Assembly: GCF_028476545.1 (NCBI RefSeq)
Contig: NW_026732660.1
Coordinates: 1-64,000, forward strand
Length of the DNA stretch: 64,000 bases
DNA from: Physella acuta
Taxonomy: Eukaryota > Mollusca > Gastropoda > Physidae
Reading direction: 5' to 3'
A program made the translations under genes and the position numbers. Below, one piece after another: positions 22,110 to 33,894 of the stretch (positions within the stretch are counted from its first letter, which is position 1; every line of letters begins with the position of its first letter). The notes below the pieces were generated by a model. The model saw only the letters and a program-made list of their open reading frames with translations. It ran no database searches and was not told the DNA's origin.

Positions 22110-22485
22110 GTTCATAAACCGTCTACAGTTTCATGAACAGTCCATTTTCATGAACCGTCCAGTTTCATGAACCGTCTACAGTTTCATGAACCGTCCACAG
22201 TTTCATGAACCGTCCACAGTTTCATGAACCGTCTACAGTTTCATGAACCGTCCACAGTTTCATGAACCGTCCAGTTTCATGAACCGTCTACAGTTTCATG
22301 AACCGTCAACAGTTTCATGAACCGTCAACAGTTTCATGAACCGTCCACAGTTTCATGAACCGTCCACAGTTTCATGAACCGTCCACAGTTTCATGAACCG
22401 TCCAAAGTTTCATGAACCGTCCACAGTTTCATGAACCGTCCAGTTTTTTATGAAGATTCCAAAGTTTTATGAACCGTCCACAATT
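22110..22485. repeat. 19-bp minisatellite, about 18 copies
   Basis: The unit is TTTCATGAACCGTCCACAG, with variants GTCTACAG, GTCAACAG and a shorter form lacking ACAG. Confidence 0.95.
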
Positions 22486-23280
22486 TTGGACTCGATCCTA
22501 ACGACATGACGGAATAATAAAAAACAAACCTGGACTGGAAATCGTTTAAAACCTACGCAAAGAGGAAAGGCCAAAAAACTTTCATAATTAGGTTTATTTT
22601 TAGCTAATGGCGCTTACGCTATTTTTTATTGGTAATTTTTTTTTAAAACATCCTATTGTAACGATGTAAAGGACGCCAGAAGGAGGTGTGTTTTTTACAA
22701 GATTGTAGAAAAGCCTTCGAAAGCTTAGATAAAATCTTTGAAGAGCCCTCACAAAAGAGGGATTTGTTGATTGTCAATGTCTCTGTCAACGTGGATGTCA
22801 ATGTGTGTTTGTCGTGCGGATGTAAGGATGGAAACCATCTTGTTACACGACAAGATAATGGCATAAAGGATTACACGCATTAGGAGATATTATATTTTAA
22901 TTAACCACGGCACAAAATTACACGCATTAGGGGATATTATATTTTAATTGACCACTGCGCAAAAGATTTGGTGTTGATTTCATCTTTATTCTACACGTAA
23001 TTTTTTTTCTCTCTGTCGGAAGCAGCTGCTGTTTAGAGTATACGGACAGATTTTTAGATCTTCAACACACAAACTGGAACGTTGCTAGGAATGTTGGAAT
23101 CATTGCTGGATCACTCCCCAAGTAAAGAAGGGGGGGGGAGGGGTAGGTGTCATGCATAAAGACTTTAACATCTCGAGAAGAAGGTGGACGGGTAGGGGGG
23201 GGGCTTTAAGATTCAGTGGATTTATGTCAAAATTGTATTTGTCTTAAATCACGAGATTCCTAGTACACACATACACACAC

Positions 23281-23283
<3 letters not shown>
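22486..23283. other. Non-coding stretch with one 50-bp tandem duplication
   Basis: ACACGCATTAGG(A/G)GATATT followed by ATATTTTAATT occurs twice in tandem at about 22870-22965. G runs lie near 23131 and 23196. No gene is seen. Confidence 0.5.
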
Positions 23284-23374
<91 letters not shown>

Positions 23375-23409
23375 ATTTATATATGTATGTATATATATAT
23401 ATATATCTA

Positions 23410-23475
<66 letters not shown>

Positions 23476-23488
23476 ATATATATTTGTG

Positions 23489-23526
<38 letters not shown>
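23284..23526. repeat. Interrupted (AT)n tract
   Basis: About 240 bp of TA repeat with TGTATGTATAT, TTTATAT and TTTGTGTCTG interruptions. The overlapping Tyr/Ile reading frames are products of the repeat. Confidence 0.95.
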
Positions 23527-23530
<4 letters not shown>

Positions 23531-24437
23531 TATGTGTATTTATGTGGATCTTTATCCACTACCCACTATACCGAACTGTATCAAACAAATTATATATGCA
23601 AATCATCAATCAATATAATATTTTCTTCCTCCCCAGACTCCACACCCCATTTACCATAACCCACCATCCCTGGTGTCTAAAAATAGCAATTTATCCTAGC
23701 GGGAAGATGAAGAAATCACACACGGACCTCTGTAGAATATCAAACACGGGTGTGGGTGATTGGGTGTGGGGGAATGGGTGTGGGGGAGTGGGTGAAAACC
23801 ACGTGATGAATGGTAAAAATATCGAAAAATCTAGAAAAATTGGCACTATCACCGGAAAAGCAGTCTGAGGCGATTAAATTATCACGGAGACAAATTTTCA
23901 TGTTACCGTGTGTAAAAATTGTTTTGTTAAAGTACTTTCGTGTTTTTGGTGTGTTTTTTTCTAGCAATAAATATTTCAGTTCTACTGCCGTTATTGTTTT
24001 GAATACAAGCATTTTTTTAATGTACTAGATGCGAGTTTAACGTTTTAATGGTACGTTTTGAAAATGTTACGCGGGTTAAAAAAATTATTTTAACCGTTGT
24101 TGTATTGAATCCTAGACCAACGACCTGACAAATTTTGCAGGGACCTGGTAAGTCACCGTCCGCATGCACCAGATGATCATGTATCAGTTGAACTCACTAG
24201 AATTCGTCTGCAACTTAGGTCAAACATATTTTTTTTTAACTTCCTGAAAAAAATTATCAAAAGTTTGGAACTCTGAGTTAAGGCTTTTAACTGAGACATC
24301 AACGTTAAAAAACTATACATCATCAAGCTTCAGTCCGAGTATAATAAGTAGGTGATTATAATCACTTCGTTTTATTGCAATGGTTCCAACTTTGTTTGCA
24401 TTTGTTTGTATTTCTTTAGCCCTTTCCTGGATAGAGG
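23527..24437. other. Unique DNA
   Basis: No gene is seen. GGGTGTGGG(G/T) runs lie at 23748-23795. Confidence 0.5.
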
Positions 24438-24650
24438 AACGGAGTGTTCTAGCGGTAGGGCGCTGGACTGCTAACTGCTAACCATAAAAGTCTCGTGTTC
24501 GAATCAGTAGAATGTCCCTGAGTCTACCCAGCTCTGATGGATACCTACCTCACGTTGGGGAAAGCAAAAGCGGCTGAGCTTAGAGCTGACCACACTATCG
24601 CTTCATATGCCGACGAAACAGATGAACTCTACTTCATCTGCTACACGTGT
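24438..24650 (+). mobile_element. Family 1 tRNA-SINE, diverged
   Basis: The head GTTCTAGCGGTAGGGCGCTG resembles an A box, and TCGTGTTCGAATCAG a B box. The body has CCCAGCTCTGATGGATACC and ACCACACTATCGCTTCATA, as in the 62.6-kb copy. It ends near GATGAACTCTACTTCATCTG. Confidence 0.75.
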
Positions 24651-25471
24651 CTTGTGCACGAACGGATTAAGGATGAGAAATTCCTTGTTAAAATTATCGC
24701 GAGTTAGTTGAAAGCTACTGAATAAATAAAAGTTTAAACATCCTGAATCCTTTCATATCTAACACTGGACTTCAAGAAGCCGACGTAACTTTTATAAGAA
24801 CCCCTGCTCTCTAGTCAATATACCGTCTGTGACAAACCCTAATAATAGCTCCGGCGGCGTGTCCAATGAAGGGGTCAGATGGCGTATTTACACTAATATC
24901 TCGTCCATTGGTCGCAATGATGTTAGTCGAGAAGGAAGTCGCTAAAAGTCGTGATCTTCGCCAGTTTGAGCGTGATTACTTCAGATCCCCCGGGGGAAGG
25001 GGTGGGGGGAGTGGTACACATCTAATAGCCGTGCCGTGATTGTACATTTGGCTCGGCTGTTAGCGTAATGCAATATTGTCCCGCTAGCAGTGAGGCCAAG
25101 ACGATTTTTGGGTCACTTCATACTTGAAGCACTCCCAGCCTTTCGATCACGACCTAGATGTTTTGGGTCCCCTCCTACTTCCCGTCATGACCTAGATTTT
25201 TTTGGGCCCCTTATACTAGAACAACTTCCACCTTCCCGTCATGACCTATTTTCGACAACCCATCATCACGGGTCAGCTTTTAGCTTAAGAGCAGCACGAG
25301 AAATGTCCGCGTAATTGACCCGGTAGCACTTCATCTTCATTTATTCAGATCTTGTGCGCAATCTCTCACACGCAATAAAGGAATTTTCCGCAAACATTCA
25401 TTGTCACGAGTAGACCATAGAGTGGTATATTTATAAACAGTTTACGTCCATACAGCATCATGTTCCCGTTC
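24651..25471. other. Unique DNA with a short degenerate duplication
   Basis: ATGACCTAGATTTTTTTGGG and related blocks recur between 25095 and 25255. No supported gene is seen. Confidence 0.45.
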
Positions 25472-25684
25472 GTGCCCAAGTAGAGTTCATCTGCTTCAGA
25501 GACCCCCGGCATATGAAGGGATAGTGTGATCAGCACTATGTCCAGTCGCCCGTGTTTCCCCGAACGTGTGTAGGTACACATCTGAGCTGGGCGGACTTAG
25601 GGAGATTTTACTGACTTGAACCCGGATTCAAACTCGAGACTTTCGGATTAGTAGTCTAGCTCGCTACCGCTAGGCCACGCCGTC
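25472..25684 (-). mobile_element. Family 1 tRNA-SINE
   Basis: On the minus strand the head GGCGTGGCCTAGCGGTAGCG (A-box-like) and CGAGTTTGAATCCGGG (B-box-like) are clear. The body with CCGCCCAGCTCAGATGT, GATCACACTATCCCTTCATA and GAAGCAGATGAACTCTACTT follows. Confidence 0.8.
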
Positions 25685-26044
25685 CAAATTCAACATATGT
25701 TATCGAAATCAATTCACCCTTCCGTTCTTACCAAATCCTCCGCAATTGCACGTGTAATTTCTACTTAAACGATCTGCACAAAATCCCGACGGACAAAGAA
25801 AGAGCAGTAACATCTCTTAATCAAAAGGTCATGGATATCAGCTGAACTTTGTAACAGTAACTTATGACACACGTTCAATTGGCCAAATTTAGCAAAGATT
25901 ATTTATCAACATACGACAAACTAAACAGACATGTTTGAAAACTTAGGATTTAAAAGAAAAACCGCACAAAATGTAATGACGTCGAAAAAGTCTTGATGCA
26001 GAAAGGTTGCAACTTTGACGGTGATATGAATTTTAAACAAGCCA
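25685..26044. other. Unique DNA
   Basis: No gene or repeat is seen. Confidence 0.5.
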
Positions 26045-26290
26045 CCATCGATCTGAACCCCAATGTAGCACAGTAGAAACCTTCAAATCTGAACCCTAAT
26101 GTAGCACCGTAGAAACCTTAAAATCTGAACCCTAATGTAGCACTGTAGAAACCTTAAAATCTGAACCCTAATGTAGCACAGTAGAAACCTTAAAATCTGA
26201 ACCCTAATGTAGCACAGTAGAAACCTTAAAATCTGAACCCTAATGTAGCACAATAAATCCTTAAAATCTGAATCCTAATGTAGCACAATC
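26045..26290. repeat. 36-bp minisatellite, about 7 copies
   Basis: The unit core is AAAATCTGAACCCTAATGTA followed by GCACAGTAGAAACCTT. The last copies decay into related but irregular sequence up to about 26400. Confidence 0.9.
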
Positions 26291-26799
26291 GAGGAAAACG
26301 ATAAACAAAAACTCAACCCTAAGCCGAATGTAATACAAAAATCAAACAGAATCTCTAACCCAATGTAACAGAACAATCTGAAGTTAATTTAGCCCTATAA
26401 ATTACTAAATCATCACAAAGTAATCAAATAAAACACTAACAAGCATCGTAACATGCACCCGTCCATGTTTGTTGATAAATGTCACAACATAAAATTATGG
26501 AAAATGGAGGCAACAATAAAAACATAAAACATTTTTCCCCAAGCAAATGCATAAGCTAGAACGACACGAAACAAACATCTTAGAAAGAAGAAACAGGTTT
26601 CAAATATCCATCTCTGTCTAGCAGGCGTTAGGATTTCCGTGACGTCACCGGTTGCCCTAAGAGGCTGTCAATCAATCAGACAATCAATCTAGGGGTGGCG
26701 TGATCTTAGGGTGTGGTTAGCCGGCATTAAAGTGTAACCCCCCCTCCCTTCTGCGGTATAAACTGGTAGTTTTATGCGATACGGAATTGATTTAGGTTA

Positions 26800-27060
26800 G
26801 GTTACTTGTACTACAAAGGCACTAATTTGAGCAGTCGATGCTAGCATGTACTATAACAGGTACTAATTTATCCACTCAAGTCATGCATGTACTATAGCAG
26901 GCACTAAGTTAACCAGTCAATTCTTGCATGTACTATAGCAGGCACTAATTTAACCACTCAATTCTTGCATGTACTATAGCAGGCACTAATTTAACCAGTC
27001 AATTCTTGTAGCATGTACTAATTTAACCACTAAACCTTCAATTATTGCATGTACTCTACA
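26800..27060. repeat. About 41-bp minisatellite, about 6 copies
   Basis: The unit core is CATGTACTATAGCAGGCACT followed by AATTTAACCA(G/C)TCAATTCTTG. Copies vary in length. Confidence 0.85.
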
Positions 27061-27960
27061 AGGATCTAATTGAACCAGTAAATGACCCAGCATAGGGACA
27101 ACTTTAACGGTCGCCGGAAACCGCAGGAGTAAACGAACGAGAAAAGAATCTTCGAAACCTGCTGGCACAAACATTTTTTTTTTTGTTTTTTGTTTTTTTT
27201 TTTGTTCTTTTTTTTTGTTGTTTTTTTTTGTTGCTGCATCGGCAGTTGTCACATGACATGAGGCGGCCATTGTATGGGTTGTATGGGTTGGATTCTGTGG
27301 CCAGATTTTTCAGGCGAGAGAGATCAATTTGTTATTTCGATAGTGCTCTTCTACTAAACACAGCTTTTTAAAAAAGAGTTTTCTTAAACAGCATAGACTT
27401 GATCACTTATTGGTGGTACACATTAAGTTTGGACATTAACTAGCGTAGATTTAGAATATTAATATAAGTGTCTAATTATCTACCTCTCTCTGTGTGTGTA
27501 TGTGAGTGTGTGTGTATGTATGTGTGTGTTATGTATGTGTGTGCGCGCGCGTGTGTGTGTGTGTGTGCGTCTGAAAGATTGTGCCATTTTAGTCGCCTGT
27601 CGATGTCTTTAATTCCTGTCTCGTTGTTTACCTCCTGGTCGACTTTAATGTCTTTAGCTCGGAAGGCTATCTTTAGCTCAATTTGCTGTATTTAACTCGC
27701 TTGGCTGTCTTTAAATTGCTTGGTTATTTAGCTCAATTGGTTTTTAAAGTTCAATTGGCTGTCTTTAGATCAGGTCCCCGTGTTAAGCTCTACCACTGAA
27801 TTTTCCAAAAATTCACTGTCTTGATCTGTATGCTGTCCTAAGCTCAGGATGTTGTCGTAAGCTCATGTCACTGTCTATCCGCAGGATCACTGTCTTGCTA
27901 GATAGAGTGTCTTGAAATAAAGTCACTGTCTTAACCTCTGTGAACTACGCTTAGCTGATT
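27061..27960. other. Simple-sequence and degenerate repeat stretch
   Basis: T-rich tracts lie at 27174-27230 and GT/GC repeats at 27489-27568. From 27600 to 27960 irregular CTGTCTTTAGCTC blocks recur. No gene is seen. Confidence 0.5.
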
Positions 27961-29008
27961 TTTTTTTTAACTCTGTTATTGTATAAAGCTAGGGTTGCTA
28001 TCCTTTATAATTAAAAATGCTTGAATAATATCACAAGTTTTACAATGTAAATGAAGCATCATAGTTTCTCTGTTTTGGCCTTAAGTTGAAAAAAAAATTA
28101 CAAATTTAAATCGCAAAGCATGGAATGTACCCAAAATATTAATTTAAATAATTAAGCATTCTTTTCCATACAACCAACATTGTGCGCGATATAAAACTGT
28201 AAGATTGGCTGACCAAAAAACGGTTCGTTATTTTTCTGGCGTCAAATTATTTTAAACGAGATCTCAGCTTTCAAATACTATACTAAACAGTTTAAATTAT
28301 TTAGAAAAAAATATGAAAAGTTTGATAAACACGTCGATCCCTAATCCTCTGTTCCTATATAACTTACGAGCCGACCCGCAGCGTATCATACGCCGCTATT
28401 TAGTTGTTTTATTTTCTACTTTTCAGTTATTCATAATTTGTGAATTCGACAGTACCAATGCTGCCACTGAAAATATTTGCTTTAAAACACTAACCCCCCC
28501 CCCCTTTCCCCTAACCCCGACCCTACACCCCCCCCCCCCCCCCACCCGTGAAAGCAGCCTCCTCTTAGTTATTTCTTAGTTACCTCCTGTAAGTTTAAAA
28601 TCGAACTAAATTATCTGCCCCTAATAGAAACCCGGCTCTACGGCTCGACGATTTGTAAACATTTAGAGTGAACACAGCTCACCAGACAATGTGGGGGTGG
28701 GGTGGGGGTGGTAGTGATAGTGATAGAGAGAAAGAGAGGGGACTGCAAAAAGGCGCTTGCAGCTTGTTTTCTAACGGCTCCCAGAAGAGAATTATATATA
28801 TAGATGGGTTTTTTTTTTTTTTTTTTTTTTCTTTGTCTTTCTTTTTCACTACTTTTCTATTTTGAGAGTGCTTGTCTGTTGGCGTGAATCTCAAGAAAAT
28901 GACAGAGTAAATATTTACAATTTTACTAGCAGACTGAATAAACAAACTCGCTGGAATGTATCCTGCTATACTGGAACCAGAGGGGTTGGAGGTGTACCAA
29001 ACTGGTTG
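27961..29008. other. Unique AT-rich DNA with homopolymer runs
   Basis: C runs lie near 28494-28504 and 28530-28542, and a T run at 28807-28830. No gene is seen. Confidence 0.5.
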
Positions 29009-29230
29009 TTACATCGGCGTCTCTGTGAAAAATTTATTACATCGGCGTGTCTGTGAAAATTTTGTTACATCGGTGTGTCTGTGAAACGTTTGTTACATCG
29101 GCGTGTCTGTGAAACGTTTGTTACCTAGTTGTGTCTGTTAAACTTTTTTACATCGATGTGTCTGCTGAATTCCTTTTGTTTACATAAACGAATTATATTT
29201 TCTTACATCGGCGTGTCGGTCAAAAGTGTG
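29009..29230. repeat. 28-bp minisatellite, about 6 copies
   Basis: The unit core is TTACATCGGCGTGTCTGTGA followed by AA and GTTTG. Copies become less regular after 29110. Confidence 0.85.
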
Positions 29231-29273
29231 TTTTACCGGCGAGTTATGGGACTTTTTAGTTTTTAGTTTTTAG

Positions 29274-29515
29274 ACAAAACGGCCCCGACATAAGAGCCCC
29301 GTCAAAAGGGCCAGGGACAAATGGACCTCGTCATATAGACCCCCCAAGTACGTCGGGAGCCCATCAGTCAAGAGCCACTATATCGGGAGCCCATTTGTCG
29401 CGAGCCAATATGTCGGCGTCCTTTTGATAGGGTTATTTCGACTGGGTCCTTTTGTCGGGGCTCATTTGTCGGTGTCGTTTTGGCGGGCTGTTTTTTGTCA
29501 CGGGCCGTTTTGATG
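29274..29515. repeat. Palindromic block of short GACAAAA/TTTTGTC repeats
   Basis: The left half carries ACAAAACGGCCCCGACA, GAGCCCCGTCAAAAGGGCC and GACAAATGG. The right half carries the reverse forms GGTCCTTTTGTCGGGGCTC and TTTGTCGGTGTCGTTTTG. The two halves are imperfect inverted copies around about 29395. A single-orientation relative lies at 37990-38180. Confidence 0.65.
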
Positions 29516-29854
29516 GTACACCGTAAATTTTACATTCTTGAAAATGTGTCAGCTCTATGTGGTTTTACTATTTAGTCAAGACACGTTTTATGCATAACTT
29601 TTTAAAGTATGAAATAGTATATTTTATTGTCTATTGCATAAATAGTTCATAACCCAGTGTACATGGTATGTATATCATACATAGTCGGGTATAGAAGGGG
29701 GAAGTTAGTGCAGGACGATGTAATAAACTGGCGTAGCCTCGCTCTGGTGTGTACAGAATGTACATGTTCGTTCACTATAGTAGATTACAAGACTGTTGTA
29801 AGCTCGTGTCACTGTCTATCCGCAGGATCACTGTCTTGCTCTTACGCCCTCTTA

Positions 29855-30130
29855 CTTGTTTGTTTTATTATCTCCCATTCCGAGAGTGTTCATGTCCTCT
29901 TGCTTGTTTTATAATCTCCCATTCCGAGAGGGTTCATGTCCCCTTACTTGTTTTATAATCTCCCCTTTTAAGAGGGTTCATGTCCTCTTCCTTGTTTGTT
30001 TTTATCTCCCCTTTTAAGAGGGTTCATGCCCCCTTACTTGTTTTATTATCTCCCCTTCCTCTAGAGTTCATGTCCTCTTGCTTGTTTGTTTTATTATCTC
30101 CCCTTCCTCTAGAGTTCATGTCCTCTTACG
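29855..30130. repeat. About 43-bp minisatellite, 6 to 7 copies
   Basis: The unit core is GTTCATGTCCTCTTGCTTG followed by TTTTATTATCTCCCC. Copies differ by a GTTT insertion and by AGAGGG or CTAGA variants. Confidence 0.85.
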
Positions 30131-31030
30131 TGTGTGACCACGAAGTGACACCGCCTAAATCTTACGGTGGTGAGTAGTGTTCAGCCCGTCCACCGGGGAA
30201 GATTTAGATCCCATCTCACGGTAATCATTTCAATCGGATTGTTCGATGACCAACACTCCACGCTCCCCAGTGGCCAATAACCGCTCCACGCTCCCTGCTG
30301 CGAGTACGATTGAAGGTCACGATGACATGTTAAAAAAGAAAAAAAACTCACCTTCACTTTGTATGCGTGGGATGTCTGTTTTGGCCACAGAACTTGGGGG
30401 TGAGCTTAGCTTACTGCTATTGAAAACGACTTTAGGAGGTCAGGAAAGTTTAATAAGTGTGATGGAATGCTTGGAATGTTGTTTTATTTTGTTTTAATTT
30501 TTTTACTTTCACGCATATACAAAATATAGAGAAAGTATAGTAATCGTGCAAAAAAAAAATCGAGATTTTTGAAAATCTCGACGTTATACACCTCCCTGAG
30601 TCGGAAAAACATAGTTTTGCAATCTTGTCCCTATGTCTGTGTGTGTACGTATGTGTGTCCGTATTTGTGTTTGTGTGTCTGTAAAAACGATAACTTGAGC
30701 ACCGTTATAGCTAGGTTTGAGTTTTGAGTAATTTCCGTTGACCGAAAGTAGTAATTTTCGCTATTTCCGATATCTAAAATAGCACATTTGAATTTATAAA
30801 GTATTGATAATATTCCGCATTATTATACACTTTTTGTTTTGCGTTCACTTGGTGTGCAATTCTCTTTTCTATGAGATTCTTTTCTATTTTTAAAAGTTTA
30901 AGTAATTAAAAACGGATTAATAATCTATATCCCGAGTTGCCTTCCCATGTTGTTTTATTGTCGGAATATTCGAGAAAGTTTATTGGAGAACACTCCCGAT
31001 TTATTATTTTTTATTTTTTTGTTTGTGTAC
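30131..31030. other. Non-coding stretch with a small hairpin
   Basis: CGAGATTTTT/GAAAATCTCG at 30561-30580 is a near-perfect palindrome, followed by GT-rich sequence (30630-30690). It may mark an old dispersed repeat, but no second copy is in this window. No gene is seen. Confidence 0.4.
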
Positions 31031-31076
31031 TTTTTTTTTTTTTTTTTTTTTTTTGATATTTTTCATATGCTTTATT
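31031..31076 (-). terminator. Poly(A) signal and A run downstream of the ZNF593 sequence
   Basis: On the minus strand AATAAA (31076-31071) lies about 17 bases before a 24-base A run (31054-31031). The spacing is that of a cleavage site, so this could be the gene's polyadenylation site or the tail of a retrocopy. Confidence 0.5.
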
Positions 31077-31593
31077 TTAATTACTCCCTGACAATAGGGA
31101 ACAGCTGATATGAATGCTGTGTTTTAATTACTCACTGACAATGGGGAACAGCCATATGAAACCAAAGTCAAAAACTTATGCAAACTGTTGTTTTTGTACT
31201 GACATGCACACAACTTAAGCAATTCTCTTTTAATTAGTTTTTTTGTACCTTATTATGATTGAATTAACTTCAAGTTAGGTTTGACTTGAAAGAAAAGAAG
31301 TGACAGTAATAATAATGTTACCAAATATTTACAAAGAAGGAAAATCTTCAACAGTCAATGGCCATCAACCTGAAGTATTTTGAAATGTCTAAAAAATATT
31401 TAAAAGTATTTATAAATACTAGTAAAAATGTAGAATGTACATAGAAATTATTGTTGAAAATTGTGTGCAACTTAAACCTACATAAAATATTCTCTTGACA
31501 AAAGCATAAGATGAACTTTAAGGACATTTTCATATACAAGTACATTATACACAAGCATAACAAGCCCCCCTCCCCCACGTAGAGATCTATGCG

Positions 31594-31887
31594 TCAAGTG
31601 TCTACAGGTGCCATTTCTGCTTCTGTGCTTGGTTTACTCTGCTGTAGGACTGTGACTTTCTTTGGTGCAACATATGATCCCATCCCTACAGCCCTGTCTG
31701 CCTCCTCCTGTGTGTAGGGTTCTGTTTCAAGCGCCTTCAACCTTCTTTTGTGGGGCTTGCTCTTAAAGTGGTCTGTCAGGGATTTGTCATTTATAAAATA
31801 TTTCGCACAAGTCAAACAATAAAACGGTGCAGCCCCTGGTTTGTCCAGGTCAACGTCCTGCTTTAACAAAGAGTCGGGACTTTTCAT
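31594..31887 (-). CDS. ZNF593/Bud20-family zinc finger protein, C-terminal part
   Basis: The 97 codons match the C-terminal two thirds of ZNF593. VDLDKPGAAPFYCLTCAKYF, HKRRLKALETEPYTQEEA and GMGSYV are family hallmarks. The finger has the CX2CX12HX5H spacing of this family (C24, C27, H40, H46). The family's basic N-terminal arm (about 50 residues) is absent. An in-frame stop lies two codons before the ATG, so this is a terminal exon or a 5'-truncated copy. Yeast Bud20 is a pre-60S ribosome export factor, and human ZNF593 was described as modulating Oct-2 binding. The frame ends normally. On the minus strand AATAAA at 31076-31071 is followed by an A24 run at 31054-31031, as in a retrocopy, but I see no clear target duplication and no strong splice acceptor. 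Both readings remain open. Confidence 0.85.
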   Translation of the reverse strand: MKSPDSLLKQDVDLDKPGAAPFYCLTCAKYFINDKSLTDHFKSKPHKRRLKALETEPYTQEEADRAVGMGSYVAPKKVTVLQQSKPSTEAEMAPVDT

Positions 31888-32474
31888 GTATTACTTGTGC
31901 TTTTGTCTTTACAAATTTATTACTATTCTTCTTTAAAATTAAAAACAGTTACCTTGAAATATTCTTAGATATTAATAACATCGAATTATTGGTTGAATTC
32001 GGTTTTATTTGTTTCAATTGTTTGTTAAATATTTTTTAAATTACACACCGTAACTTAAAATTTAGGTAATGAGTATTTTTTGTTGTCCTAAGTGGTATTT
32101 GTTACTTTATGTCTTGTTATTATCGTTACGTCCCTTGTTATTGTGTATATTGTAGTTACGTCCCTTTTATACTCAGTGTTGACCGTGTAGCTGATTTGTT
32201 GTAGTCTACCTGTGAGGCAGTTAACTACAGATAGAAACCAGAGACTAGTCGTGTCGTCTATGCTGTGTGTAGTAATCAAGTACCAAGGTTAACTCAGCAA
32301 ACTGTGTTTGTTTAAGTAATGTAATAGTATTTACAATGTGTTTATATATGTGTTGATAGAGAATATTTATGGCCGCTGAATAAAAGACTAGACTAGACAT
32401 GGTAGCCGTTCACATAATTTGAAATCAGGACACACGAAGTGATGACGGATACAGTGACTCAAGGGACTGACGTA

Positions 32475-32509
<35 letters not shown>

Positions 32510-33430
32510 GAGAGGTGAATGACATTATCAGTACAACTTTCTGACGTTTTTTACGCTTAATACATTTTATCATTAATTATTTCGTTTCATTTGTTGATAG
32601 AGTTTCTTTCAGTCATTCTTAGTGAAGTGGGAAAAGGGGGGGGGGGAGGGGTGGCGGCAGTGCTTCACCGGAGCATGCCAACTGTCCCATGACTAAATAC
32701 AATATATATATATATATTGTATATATATATATATATGAAAAAAATATATAGTTTAACTATTCTACGTTCTCCTGAAATTTCAATTTCAAATGCCCTAACC
32801 GCTAACCCACCTATTGAAAAAAAGTCTGAAACATACCCTGGTTATTTAATACATTCGTCAATTTATTCGCTTGTGTTTGAAATCGTAATTTGTCCTGTTT
32901 CAACACCCCCCCCCCCCCCCCACCTCAAATCTTACATACAGGAAAATAAAACCGTATGATAAAAGGAATGTCTCGTGTTGACGATAATGGCGGTAAGTGG
33001 ATGTAATTGTTTCTTTTGTAATGTGTGATGGGAGATAACAGGTTGTTTTGTTGTTGAAAACGTAACGATTGCCGTATCTCAGTATGAGGTAAAATGGCCC
33101 CTTTGAAGAGTGACACCACAAAAGTCGATGGTCATTTGGTTGCCCGTGTGATTGTCTTTCTTTGTGTGACGTCATACGAGTTTTATCCAATCAAGAAGAA
33201 AGCAAACGATATCAGTCAGCCAATCGAAAAAAGGCTCGACACATCTATATTAATTGTTTTAAGTCTTGTTTTTGGCCCACTTCTCCCCTCATTACAGAGG
33301 AACGACCGCAGTATCGCGTTGCATAAAATTACATTGAACTGCGTTTTTATCTCAGTCTGTAAGCAATTAGAGTAGGCTTACATGGTATTCGTACATTACA
33401 TAACGTCATAAGATATATGTGAATGAAATG
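31888..33430. other. Non-coding stretch 5' of the ZNF593 sequence
   Basis: I looked on the minus strand for a first exon coding for the basic ZNF593 N-terminus and found none. There is a GA-rich tract at 32476-32514, G and C runs near 32638-32648 and 32906-32920, and TA palindromes at 32702-32736. Confidence 0.5.
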
Positions 33431-33622
33431 TAAGTTCCCTTTTTGAACTTGACGGTCCGCGTGGCAAGTGAAGTAGAGTTCACCTGTTTCTGTGAGACAT
33501 ATGAAGGGATTGTGTGGTCAGCATTATGCCCAGCAAGGGACGTTCTACTGACTTGAAACCGGATTCAAACTCGAAAACGTTCGTGGTAGCAGTCTATCTC
33601 TCTACCGCTAGGCCACACCGTC
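33431..33622 (-). mobile_element. Family 1 tRNA-SINE with an internal deletion
   Basis: On the minus strand GACGGTGTGGCCTAGCGGTA is the A-box head. CGAGTTTGAATCCGG follows, then a shortened body (the CTGATGGGTACC portion is missing), and GAAACAGGTGAACTCTACTT with the GACCGTCAAGTTC-type 3' part. Confidence 0.8.
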
Positions 33623-33683
33623 ACTAAGCGTGGGAAATTTAAAACCTCAATAGCTGTTATGTAAAAGAAAACCTTGTTGATTC

Positions 33684-33795
33684 GGATGTCTAATGTAATG
33701 TCCGATGTAATGTTTAATTTAATGTCCGATGTAATGTTTAATTTAATGTACGATGTAATGTTCAATGTAATGTTTAATGTAATGTTTAATATAAA
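33684..33795. repeat. Short-period AATGTCCGATGT/AATGTTTAATTT array
   Basis: Alternating 15-base variants of TAATGT(C/T)(C/T)(G/A)AT make up about 110 bp. Confidence 0.75.
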
Positions 33796-33894
33796 TTATT
33801 ACTGATGTGAATACTACCTGGAGCGAACACATAATGCTGGGATCCATTTGAGCGATTTCCGATAACTGGAAGTGAAACTTTTTCTACTTTGAGT

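Noticed and set aside
23365-23868. 167-codon Tyr/Ile-rich frame
   Set aside because: It is driven by the AT dinucleotide tract. The part beyond the tract has no recognisable features.
26045-26290. AACCCTAA motifs as possible interstitial telomere repeat
   Set aside because: The motif occurs once per 36-bp unit and is never in tandem as a hexamer.
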